64,000 nt of DNA from Pegoplata infirma (Eukaryota > Arthropoda > Insecta > Diptera > Anthomyiidae): NCBI GenBank assembly GCA_963921195.1, contig OY992537.1, forward strand, positions 58,366,313 to 58,430,312. Reading direction: 5' to 3'. A model generated the notes under the pieces. It saw only the letters and a list, made by a program, of their open reading frames with translations. It searched no databases and was not told the origin of the DNA. Made by a program: the position numbers and the translations under genes. Below, piece by piece: positions 43,465-53,989 of this stretch (position 1 is its first letter; each line of letters opens with the position of its first letter).

Positions 43465-44618
43465 AACAAGTAGAAAAGTAAAATTCGACTTGGTCGAATC
43501 GATGAATACTAGTGTCCGACCGAATATTCGGCTTCGGCCAAAAAGCACTATTCGGCTACTATTCGGCTTCGGCCACAATTTTTGCCGAATAGGCCAAATA
43601 CCGAATAATTGTATAATATTTGTGCTCACGTGTTGAAAAACACACTAAACTAACTTTGAATCACATTAGTAAGCCACAAAAACATTTTACTAAGTGTTTT
43701 TGCAACTAAAAACATTTTTTTTTAATATTTGGCTTCGGCTTCAGTTTGGCCGAATAGTGAAAAATTGGCCGAATATTCGGCTTCGGCCAAAAAAGGTGTA
43801 TTCGGTCGGACACTAATGAATACCCTCCACAATGCCCTTTTTAAGTGATACTAAATTGCTGACGTGAAAAAAATAAAATTTTTGATTAGAAATATTTTAT
43901 TATTTTAATTTTTTATTTTATTTTGTGTAAAACAATTTTTTTTTAATAATTTTTGAAAAAAGAAAATAATTTACTAAATTCTTTTTTTGAGTGTAAAATT
44001 TTTTTCGAGTGTATTTTTTTTGTGTAAAAATATTTTTGCGTGAGAAAAATACGTTGTAAAATAATTCTGTGACTTTCCAATGTTTTTAAAACATGTTTAA
44101 CGGGTTTTCAACACGTGAATTTAAGGTGAAGCTAATCTGAAATTTACGGTTTTGCTAATAACTTTTGAACCACTGGACTGATTTGGCTGAAATTCAATAT
44201 GAACCAGGCCAGGGGAACGACAAAAATATATGCTAAGCTGCAGCATCCTCAGATGCCTTTCAAAAGTTATCGTGTTTTTTATCTCATAAATTCACGAAAA
44301 ACCCTTGCCGAAATTTAGTCTTTTGCTCATAACTTTTGAACCACTAGACCGATTTCGCTGAATTGAGATACCAACCTGACCAGGTAAATGCCCAACATAT
44401 ATGCCAAACTTCAGGAGCCTCCGTAAAGTCTTTCAAAAGATAGCGTGTTTTCAACAGACAGACAGACGGACGGACGGACATCGTTAGATCGTCTTAAAAT
44501 CGATCGAGGATCATGAATATATATACTTTATGGGGTCCTAGACCAATATTTCGAGGTGTTACAAACCGAATGACAAACTTACATAAACCCTCTATCACTA
44601 GAGTGGAGGGTATAAAAA
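43465..44618 (-). mobile_element. mini-me/Helentron-like repeat, family 1 (copy M7), with nested hAT-like element
   Basis: Full-length layout in minus orientation: CTTGTT end and TTCGACTTGGTCGAA hairpin at the left; TACCCTCC partner displaced by the insertion at 43510-43815; the family body with ACTTTTGAACCACTGGAC twice; GACAGACGGACGGACGG at 44459-44475; core ATCGTCTTAAAATCGATCGA; and GAGTGGAGGGTATAAAAA at the right. Confidence 0.75.
43510..43815. mobile_element. hAT-like MITE with TAGTGTCCGACCGAA ends, copy 1
   Basis: 306 bp. Inverted ends TAGTGTCCGACCGAATATTC and complement, an exact 8-bp duplication ATGAATAC (43502-43509 and 43816-43823), and an interior of GCCGAATA/TTCGGC repeats. It splits copy M7 between its hairpin and ACCCTCC. 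An 8-bp TSD and TAG-type end fit hAT. No transposase. Confidence 0.85.
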
Positions 44619-45592
44619 ACGTTTTGTAGGTAATTTATAAAGCTTTAATTTAAGCTTAATGGCGTCCAGATTGAGTAAATAATAAATGTGCTACGAGGGT
44701 CGATCTGAAAAATGAAATTATTTAAAGACATATTCCAGAAAATTTTTTAAAAATATTTATATTTTTAAGTCGACTTTTTCCAAGTTCAAACATTAAAAAT
44801 TTAAACAAAATGTCAAATATACGAAAAATTATTTGATCACTAAATAAAAACTATTTGACATTTTTATACCATCCAACCACAGTATGGGGGTCTACTCACT
44901 TTGTCATTCCGTTTGTAACGCATCGAAATATCGGTTGGGGACCCCATAAAGTATATATATTATTGATCCATGATCGATTCTAAGACATTCTGTGAATGTC
45001 CGTCTGTCCGTCCGTCCGTCTGTCTATAGATAACACAATGCAGTCCAAAATAAATCAGCTAGACTCCTGAAGTTTGGCACAAATATGTCTCATGTTCATA
45101 GGCAGGTTAAGTTCGTGAATGGGCAAAATTGGGCAAGGGGGAAAAAAGTTCCCCCTTGAAGAACTGAACCAACCTTTAAAAAAAATTCACTTTTTTTTAA
45201 TTTTTTTTGTATTTTTGGTAAATAAATGAATTATTTGGTATATTTATCGCGATGGGAAGGTGCTCTCAAAGTCCCCCACTGACCATCATCACCCCCCCCC
45301 CCCCCCCCCCAAAAAAAAACAACACCCCTGGCATTTTTTTTTTAATTTTTTTACATTTTTTACATTCGGCTGTGCCGAATTTAACACTCTTACTTGTTTT
45401 TTTTTTTTTTTTTTTAATTTTTAATGCTTGAACTTAGAAAAAGTCGACTTGGAAATATTTTTAAAAATTTTTCTGAAAAATGTCTATAAATAATTAAATT
45501 TTCCAGATCGATCCTCGCAGCACATTTATTATTTACTAAATCTGGACGCTATCAAGCTTAAATTAAAGCTTAAAAAATTACCTACATAACGT
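44619..45592. mobile_element. Palindromic element P3 with copy M8 in its loop
   Basis: The left arm (44619 to about 44811) and right arm (about 45417-45592) are imperfect reverse complements: ACGTTTTGTAGGTAATT at the left end, AATTACCTACATAACGT at the right, and AAGTCGACTTTTTCCAAG against CTTAGAAAAAGTCGACTT inside. The loop is filled by the mini-me/Helentron-like copy at 44871-45398. A TSD for P3 is not certain. Confidence 0.65.
44871..45398 (+). mobile_element. mini-me/Helentron-like repeat, family 2 (copy M8)
   Basis: Same layout as M6: TTTTATACCATCCAACC start, GGGGGTCT partner, TA block, core, (GTCY)n at about 44999-45023, body with a 19-C run (45292-45310) where M6 has 11 C, then hairpin TTCGGC-TGT-GCCGAA and CTTACTTGTT. 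Confidence 0.75.
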
Positions 45593-46783
45593 TTTTTATT
45601 ATAATACTCGCTTAAAAATTTTTACTAGTATTTTTAAATTTGTCTTTAAGAAATTGCATCTACTATAAAAAGTTTCCAATGTATTGTCGCCCAAGGTACA
45701 CAGAAAAAAAACGAATTGTTGTATTGACCCCCATATTTGTGAATACAATTAATTTTTTCACTGAAAGTGCTCCTGTACGGAAATTTGTAATATCAACAAA
45801 CGTTTGTAAATTTTGATTGTTGAAAAAAGATTTTTTTGTTTTCAACAAAAAAATTCAACAAACACAATTTGTTGATCTGACAAAAGTAAAAAATCTTAAT
45901 TTTTTTTTTCAACAAAGAAATTCAACAAACACAATTTGTTGATCTGACAGATGAAAATTTTTTTTCAACAAAGAAATTTGACAAGCACAAACACTTTTTA
46001 TTGACATGATAAAAGAATTTTGAAATAAAATTTTTTGACTGAGTTTGTTGAAACCAAAATCGAAGTTTTGTATTATGGACTAACAGGCGGCCGTTTTTAA
46101 AAATGTTTGGTTGATTTACAATTGATGTTTGTTGATTTAAATTTGACGATTTTATTTTCTGTTTATAATTAGATCAGAATCGATGACACATGAAAAGATA
46201 TAACGACATCAGATAAGATCTTAACCATTTTTACATGGGTAATTACCGATCTAATAAAAGATAGGTGGAATCGGTCCGTGTATTAAATGACGGTCTTAAT
46301 CGACTATAATTTTCTAACATGTTTTATTTCGATTGGTATTTTATTTCGATAGTATTAACAAGGCTATTTTTAGCCCACTTACCAAATTTAAATTAGAGAC
46401 AAAACATCATAAAAACATACCTGAAATGACAAGAAAATTAAAAACAAATTATTAAAATTTTTATAAAAAATGTTTGAGTCAAACAAGTGTGAGAAATTTT
46501 TAATATCACCTAGCAAATTTCTCTGAGTGTTTTTCGTACGTAATGAAGAGAGTCAGTTGAAGAAAAAAAATTTAAACTTCTGCTTTTAATGGGTATTTCT
46601 TTTTAATATCTTGTAAATGCAAAACAATTTATTGCATAACGGACAAATACCGAAAAAAAACGGCGATTAAACCAACATCAATGTATGAAAATGGCAAAAA
46701 GAAAAAGATGAAAAAAAAAAAGAAACTGTTTTAAAAGATGGTCTTAAAGAAAGAAATATAAGTACAACAATATTGCAATGGAA
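45593..46783. other. Unassigned DNA with a short tandem repeat
   Basis: From 45699 to about 46165 there is a possible MITE (ACAGAAAAAAAACGAATT start, ATTTTATTTTCTGT end). It contains two to three ~60-bp tandem units built on TTCAACAAACACAATTTGTTG at 45850-46000. At 46260-46324 a short stretch resembles the 3' end of mini-me-like family 3 (GGTCTTAATCGACTATAATT). No gene. Confidence 0.4.
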
Positions 46784-47428
46784 AACAAGTAGAAAAGTTA
46801 AATTCGACTTGGCCGAATCGGTGAGTACCCTCCACAATGCACTTTTTAAAGGATAGTAAATTTTCTTTCTAACGTGAAAAAAAGAATTTTCGAGTGTAAA
46901 TTTTTTTAGTGTAAAAATATTTTTGTGTGACAAAAATACTTGGTTTTTTCAACACGTGAATTTAAGGTGAAACCAATCTGAAATTGACGGTTTTGCCAAT
47001 TACTTTTGAACCACTGAACTGATATGGCTGAAATTCAATAAGAACCAGACCAGGGGAACGACAAATATATATTCCAAGCTTCAGCATCCTCGGAATTGTT
47101 AGCGTTTATCTCGTAAATTCGCGAAAAATCCTTGCCGAAATTCACTCTTTTGCTTATAACTTTTGAACCACTGGACCGATTTTGCTGAACTGCAATACCA
47201 ACCTGACCAGGTAAATGACTAACATATATGCCAAACTTCAGGAGCCTCCGTAAAGTATTTCAAAAGTTAGCGTGATTTTAACAGACAGACGGACATCGCC
47301 AGATAGTCTTAAAATCGATCGAGGATCATAAATGTATATAATTTATGGGGTCCTAGTTTTTCAAGGTGTTACAAACGAAATGACAAACTTATATATACCA
47401 TCTATCACTAGACTGGAGGGTATAAAAA
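46784..47428 (-). mobile_element. mini-me/Helentron-like repeat, family 1 (copy M9)
   Basis: The left (natural 3') end reads AACAAGTAGAAAAGTTAAAT with hairpin TTCGACTTGGCCGAA and TACCCTCC. The body lacks the segment that M7 has around its middle. The GTCY run is short (ACAGACAGACGGACATCG at 47281). The core and GACTGGAGGGTATAAAA close it on the right. Uninterrupted. Confidence 0.7.
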
Positions 47429-48070
47429 AAGAGTTGAATTTTTTCTCATCTTCATCGATGATGACTAAATTCTTTTCATTTGTTTTCTTTGGTTACATCC
47501 TAGTTGGGATGATGATGATGATGAAGAAGAGTAGTTGCAGCATAATGACTGGTTGATGTTTCTGTAGTTTAACTTTTTTTTTTATAATTTAGCTCTTGCA
47601 CTTTTTTGTGCCCGAATGTCTGTGTTAAGCTCCTTCTTTCTTTAAGACTGGGATGTACACATTAAAATGTTTTGAAATGAAAAATTACAGCTTTTAAGTA
47701 TTTTAGATTGCTGTTGTGTTATGGTGGTTTTAAAAAAAAAACTACACATGAAGTAATCCTAATGATGGCTTGACCTAATGATTGGGGCCATATTGGTTCT
47801 GGTGGAATAAGACTAATAATATTCAAGTAAAGTAGTGCTTTCCAGAAGGCCGGATAGATAGGTAAAAATATGAATGATGATCTTGTTTAATGGTCATGGA
47901 AGATTATTTGCATATTTGCTAAAAAAAATTAGATAGTGGACAGATCAATTATTCTTTTATTATAACAAAAGTATAGAGGCAAGCAAACTAAGGAGAAAAT
48001 CATTTCAATAGAAACCTAAATACAAACTTATAAATGCCAAAAAAAATTGAATATAAACATTTTTGAAAAA
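47429..48070. other. Unassigned AT-rich DNA
   Basis: A GATGATGATGATGAAGAAGAG run near 47510-47530; otherwise no gene or element ends recognised. Confidence 0.4.
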
Positions 48071-50560
48071 CCATTTAACAGTATAAGAGTTTGATGTATC
48101 AGTACCAGAGTTTTATAATTCTGTATAAAAACTTTATGCAGCAGTATAAGAACTTTATACTGCAGCATAAAAGTTGTAAGCATCACTATTTAACAGTATA
48201 AGAGTTTTGTGTATCAGTATAAGAGTTTTATTATTCTGTATAAAATTTTTTTGCAGCAGTATAAGAGCTTTATACTGCAGCACAAAAGTTGTCAACATCA
48301 GTATAAGAATTTGAGATGGAAGTATAAGAACTTTACAGCAGTATACAGCTAGTAGCATAAGCAGTTTATATAGAAGTATAATCGCTTTTTATATCAGTAT
48401 GTGAATGTAAATATAGCTTAGTCAAATAGTTGTTTATATCAGTATAACAGTTTCAGCTTGAGGTATAAGAGTTTTATATATCAGTATAAAAGTTTCATGT
48501 AGCAGTATATAGGTTTTATATTACAGTAAAACAGTTTTATATAGCTATATAAGAGTTTTATCTAGCAGTATAAGAGTTTTATAAATCAGTATAATAGTTT
48601 TTATAACTGTATTAAAGTTGTTTACAAGTTATTTGTAAAAGTTAAAATGTTCTACATATATTGTAACATAATCGATTTTAATATCAGTATAACAGTTTTG
48701 AGGAAGTTTCAAAGTATTATATATCAGTATAAATGTTTTATATAGTACTTAAGTTTATTTTGCAGGTTTGTGAAAGCAACGGAGAAATTCTAAGCCAGCA
48801 CTTTTCACTCTCGATAAACTTTTTTCTCAGACTTTACTAATACGTTTTCTTTCCAGGGTACAAGAGACTATTTTTGTAAGTCTCTGCGCTATGTACTTGC
48901 CTAGTTTTCTTTGTTAGGCATGTGAAACCCACTGTCAACTCTCAACTTAACAAGCATAATAGTTTTCTACGACACTTTATAAGTTTCATATAGGGCAGAA
49001 TTAACGTTTTAACAGCAGTATACGAGTTTTTATAGCAGGAAAAGTACTTTATATTACCATAAAAGCTTCATAAAGCAAAATATGAGTTTTATATAGCAGT
49101 ATAAGAGTTGGTTGTGAAAGTTAAAAAGTTCTATATTGCAGTATAAAAGTTTTATATACAAGCATAAAAGTTTCATTAAGAAGTATAAGAGTTTTATATA
49201 ACAGTATAAACGTTTTAAGTGGCAGTAAAAAGTTTTATATCTGTATAAGGAGTTCATCTAGCAAAATAAGAGTTTTATGATGCAGTATAAATGTTTTGTA
49301 CATCAGTATAACAGTTTCATACATCTGAATAAGAGTTTTATACATCTGTATCAGAGTTTTATACATCAGTATAAAAGTGTTTATACATCAATATATGTTT
49401 TATAGATCAGTATAAGAGTTTTACACATCAGGGTAAGAGTTTTATACATCAGGGTAAGAATTTTATACATCAGTATAAGAGTTTTACACATCCGTATAAG
49501 AGTTGTATACATCAGTATAAGAGTTTTACAGTATACAATTTTTATAAAAAAAATATAAAAGTGTTTATACATCAATATATGTTTTATACATCAGTATAAG
49601 AGTTTTACACATCAGGGTAAGAGTTTTATACATCAGGGTAAGAGTTTTATACATCAGTATAAAAGTTTTATACATCAGTAAAAAAGTTTTATACATCTGT
49701 ATAAAAGTTTTATACATCAGTATAATAGTTTTATACCTCAGTATAACCGTTTTATATATCAGTATAAACGTTTTATGTATCAGGAGTATCAGTATACCAG
49801 TTTTATAAACCAGTATAAGATTAGTACACCGCAGTATAACAGTTTTATACATCAGTGTAAAAGTTTTATACATCAGTATAAAAGTATTATACATCACTAT
49901 AACAGTGTTATTCACCAGTATGAAAGTTTTAAAATCAGCATATGAGTTTTATACATCAGTATAACAGTCTTATATATCAGTGTAACAGTTTTATGCATCA
50001 GTATAACAGTTATATATATTAGAATATGCGTTCTATACATCGGTATGATAGTTTTATACATCATTATAAAAGTTGTTAACATCAGTATAACAGTTTTATA
50101 CATCAGTATAAAAATTTTATACATCAGTATAACAGTTTTTTACATTATTATAAGCGTTTTTTATATTAGTTTAATAGTTTTGTGCATCAGTATAACAGTT
50201 TTTAAATCAGTATAGGAGTTTTACACATCAGTATAATAGTTTAATACATCTGTTAAACAGTGGTACACTTCAGTAAAACAGTTTTATACACCAGTAAAAG
50301 AGTTCTATAAATCAGTATAATAGTGTTATACACCAGTATAATAGTTTTATACAGCGGGGTAAAAGTTTAATATATCAGGGTAAGAGCTTTATACATCAGT
50401 ATAAAAGATTTATGCATTAGTATAACAGTTTTATGTATCGGCATAAGAGTTTTATACAATAGTATAACGGTTTTATACATGAGTAAAAGAGTTGCATACA
50501 TCAGAATAACAGTTTTATACATCGGTAAAAGAGTTCTATACAGCAATTTAGAAGTTGTTT
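48071..50560 (+). repeat. 21-bp minisatellite array 1 (AGTATAAGAGTTTTATACATC units)
   Basis: Over 100 variants of a ~21-bp unit GTATAA-NNN-TTTTATACATCA fill this block. Each unit contains GTATAA and its complement TTATAC. Larger periods are superimposed: ~115 bp (48077 versus 48192) and ~184 bp (49377 versus 49561). Because the unit is a multiple of three, the minus strand has open stretches of a 7-residue repeat (MYKTFIL-like), up to 116 codons at 49565-49915. There is no sign of a gene start, and I treat these as by-products. A short non-repeat piece lies at about 48760-48950. Confidence 0.85.
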
Positions 50561-52490
50561 GTAAAAGTTAAAAAGTTCAAAATTGGTATAAAATCTTAAC
50601 AAAGTACATAGTATACACATCTAAGATGCGCTCAAGACGGTAGAATAAGATCCTTTTACGGAGGTTTAAAGGCAATTATTAATGAATTGGTTCAACCATG
50701 ATTTGAGGAGTAAACTACAACATTTTACCAAAACGGAAGTAATTTTCCATCAAGGCACGATAATACACTAGAACGTTTCACCAAAAACAATAAATTTTTG
50801 AAACTATCTAAGCAAAATATGAATTCTTATAGCCCAAAAGATTTTTGAGAACTTTTTCAGATTTTTTAAGGTTACGCGAAATTTGATGTTAGCCAAAAAA
50901 ATTAAGATTTGAACTATATTTTTCTTTTTTGATATTTTTGTGCTTTTTTAACAACACCGGAAAAATTTCTTCTAAATATTTCCGGTAAAAATAACTGGTA
51001 TAAGAGGCATTTAAATGACCCTTAAAAATATAGTAATATGCAATGCTTGTGCTTGTTTTGTGATCCATTAGAGAGGTATTGGAAATACCTTTCATTTCAC
51101 CTTTTTACGCAGTGTTATAACAGCTTTATGGCTATTTGTTCCTTAAAAGAATACAGGACATTATATTATGTATAACAGTTAAGAATTTAATAAGACTTAA
51201 TTTCACTGAAATTGCAACTTTTTCAATCAAATTTCTAAAAATATATTGATACCCCAACCCAACATGCATGAGTTGCTCGATTAGCTTAGGTTCTACATGA
51301 AGACTATCTTTCTTTCCTAAATAAACCAAAAAAATAAAAAAACTTTCTTTTTATAATAGTGTTCTTCGTTTAATAAGTCTATTACTTTAAGCCATACCCA
51401 GGCATAAAGTTGTTTCTTTAGATTTTATTATTTTTTTTCTGCAAATCCTTATGATTTAAAGACACTTTTAAAACTTTTTTTTTTTGCAAACAAGAAAAAA
51501 AATTTCGTATTCAACATTATGTCACACCTTAAGCTAAGTACTCTGTTTTTTGCGGTGAAAATTTCACTTCAACTTTAAACGCCTCAAATCGCAATAAAAC
51601 AATGAAAAATTAACAACTTTTGACAATTATAAGAAAGAAACGATCATAACAAAACAGAAATGTCACTTTTTCACGGCAATTTAAATTGTCTTGTATAATA
51701 AAAATGCGTGAAAACTTTTTTAACAATTTCCCTATAATTCCTCGCGTTGCCAAATTTTATTTTTTTTTATATGGAGTTTGACAGATTTTTTCCCGTGAAA
51801 TCGAACAGAGTACTATGCTTTATGGTAAAAAAAGAACAGATTTCAAATAAAATACAAAAATATATAAAAGAATATTAAAGCAGCATAAAAAAAACTTTGC
51901 TACACTTCAAACACATGTTTAACGCACAACGACCTTCTTTCTAACGATAAATTTTGAACACAACTTGTATTAGAAATAATTTACGACCAAAAAACAAAAA
52001 AAGTTTTGTGAAGAAAAAAAAAAAAAAAAACAAGCAAGAAACCAAAGCGATAAAACTAGAAAACAAGTAAATGGTCAACTGGAATAAGAAATATTGATAG
52101 AGAAGGAGGCGGGAGGGTGGTTTAGATTAAGCTAAAGCACCCAACTTTTATATAGGCAACAAAAAAAATAACGTACTTAATTTAAAGGTGGAAAACAAAA
52201 CCAACATATTTAACACCATAACTAATATTAACGACAACGGTTAGAAACGCGGCAGCAACATTGTAGCATAAAATACAGATTTATAAGATTTTAATCGTAA
52301 ATTTTAAACCAAAGAAAAAAAACTTTTTTTGAAAAACGTAACGAATACAGTAGTAAAGTGCACTATGGAATATCTTTCTTGTTAAGTGGCAGTTTTACAA
52401 TGTAGAAAAGATTTAATTAAGTTAAATGTATTAGTTTATATCCGGTTCGAAGGACCAAATAGAATGAGATTTATAATGAGGAATTTAAGA
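50561..52490. other. Unassigned AT-rich spacer between minisatellites
   Basis: No gene. A possible inverted-repeat element lies at about 51538-51820: AAGCTAAGTACTCTGTT on the left and AACAGAGTACTATGCTT on the right, with a TTGCGGTGAAAAT/CCCGTGAAAT subterminal match and no clear TSD. Confidence 0.4.
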
Positions 52491-53282
52491 TTTTTTATTT
52501 TATAACAGTTTTGTATAGCAATATAACAGTTTAATACAGTACTAACATAGTTTTATATGGAAGTATAACAGTTTTACAACGTAGTATAACAATTGTATAA
52601 TATGTAGTTTAATACAGTAGCATAACAGTGGTACGCTGTATTTACAGTTTTACACACTAGTATAAGTTTTATACTGTAGTATAACAGTTTTAAGTAGTAT
52701 TTAATGAGGCGGTATAACATTAAAAAAAAAAACTAGTATAACAGCTTTATGTAGTAATTACAAAGTTTTATATGATATAGTATCAGTTTTTAACTGTAGT
52801 AGAAAAGTTTTACACTGTAGAATAAGTGTTTTATACTGTAGTATAACAGCTTTATACTAATTTAGTTTAACAGTTTTAGGTTGTATTTGATATGGAAATA
52901 ACATTTTATTTGATATGGAAATAACATTTTAATATTGTAGTTTAACATTTTTATACAGGAATTTACCAGTTTTATACCTTAGTATAACAGTTTTACACTA
53001 TAGTATAACAATTTTTATCTGAAGTATAACAGTTTTACACTATCGTATAACAATTTTTATCTGAAGTATAACAGATTTATACTTCAGATAACAGAACTGT
53101 TATACTGAAATATAACAGCTCTGTTTTACAGTATAACAGTTTTATACTGCGGTATAACCGTTTAAATTTGCATATAAAAGTATTACAGATTTATATTGTA
53201 AAATAAAAATTGCGAAACAAGTTCATATAACGAAGTATTGTATACAGTAATATAACAGTTGTCTATTGTAGTATATAATTTA
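52491..53282 (+). repeat. 21-bp minisatellite array 2
   Basis: More degenerate units of the same kind as 48071-50560 (GTATAACAGTTTTATACTGTA) in the same orientation. A local hairpin occurs at about 53060-53120, where CTTCAGATAACAG meets CTGTTATACTGAA. Confidence 0.75.
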
Positions 53283-53378
53283 GTATAGAGGGAACGGTTG
53301 CCGTTGTCAAAGAAAATAGACAAAACAATGTCGTTAAAAGGCGACGGCAAAAAAATATTTGTGTGTTCAAATAACTAT

Positions 53379-53852
53379 TAGTGTCCGACCGAACGCACTT
53401 TTTCAGACCGAACCCGTACCCGAACCCGAACTTCGGTTAATTTTGCGAAGTTCGGCCGAACCCGAACCCGTACCCGAACTTTTTTTTTATTAAAAAAAAG
53501 TTGTTTTTGCGAATAATTATGAAAAAAACACAACTAAAAAAAGTGTTTTTTTCTTAGTTGTACTATTTTATAGTGTAAAAAAAATATTTTGTACTTTCGT
53601 ATACTTAAAAAAAGTGAAAAAAATATAGCTCAAGGTAATTTTTTTGGAATGAAAATATATTTCTTTTTAACAATAGCCATATTAAAGGCGTAAAGTAGTT
53701 GCACTGATAGTTTTAAGACGATAAAAAGCAATACATACTAAAGTTCGGTGTTCGGTAAAGTTCGGCCAAAATTTGGCCGAACACCGAACAGTGGCCGAAC
53801 GTCATTTTTTGCCGAACTCCGTAACCGAACCCGAACGTTCGGTCGGACACTA
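53379..53852. mobile_element. hAT-like MITE with TAGTGTCCGACCGAA ends, copy 2
   Basis: 474 bp. Ends TAGTGTCCGACCGAAC and GTTCGGTCGGACACTA, exact 8-bp duplication ATAACTAT (53371-53378 and 53853-53860). Subterminal regions are runs of CCGAACCCGAAC/GTTCGG. Only the outer ~15 bp match copy 1 at 43510, so these are two subfamilies mobilised by one kind of transposase. Confidence 0.85.
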
Positions 53853-53989
53853 ATAACTATTGTCGATGTCATTACATTTATACAACTATTGTCGTTGACA
53901 TTGAGCTGACACCGTATAGTTAAGTCAGTACGTATGTAAATTATCTAATGTGAATGAAAAATACAGATTTGCATTTGATTCTCTGATTA

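Noticed and set aside
49565..49915. 116-codon minus-strand frame of MYKT-type heptads as a protein gene
   Set aside because: It is the in-frame translation of the 21-bp minisatellite. Similar frames appear in array 3 on both strands, and unit variants are not biased to keep the frame.
48071..50560. CRISPR-like array
   Set aside because: Repeats are contiguous variants without unique spacers and there are no cas genes; the DNA is eukaryotic.
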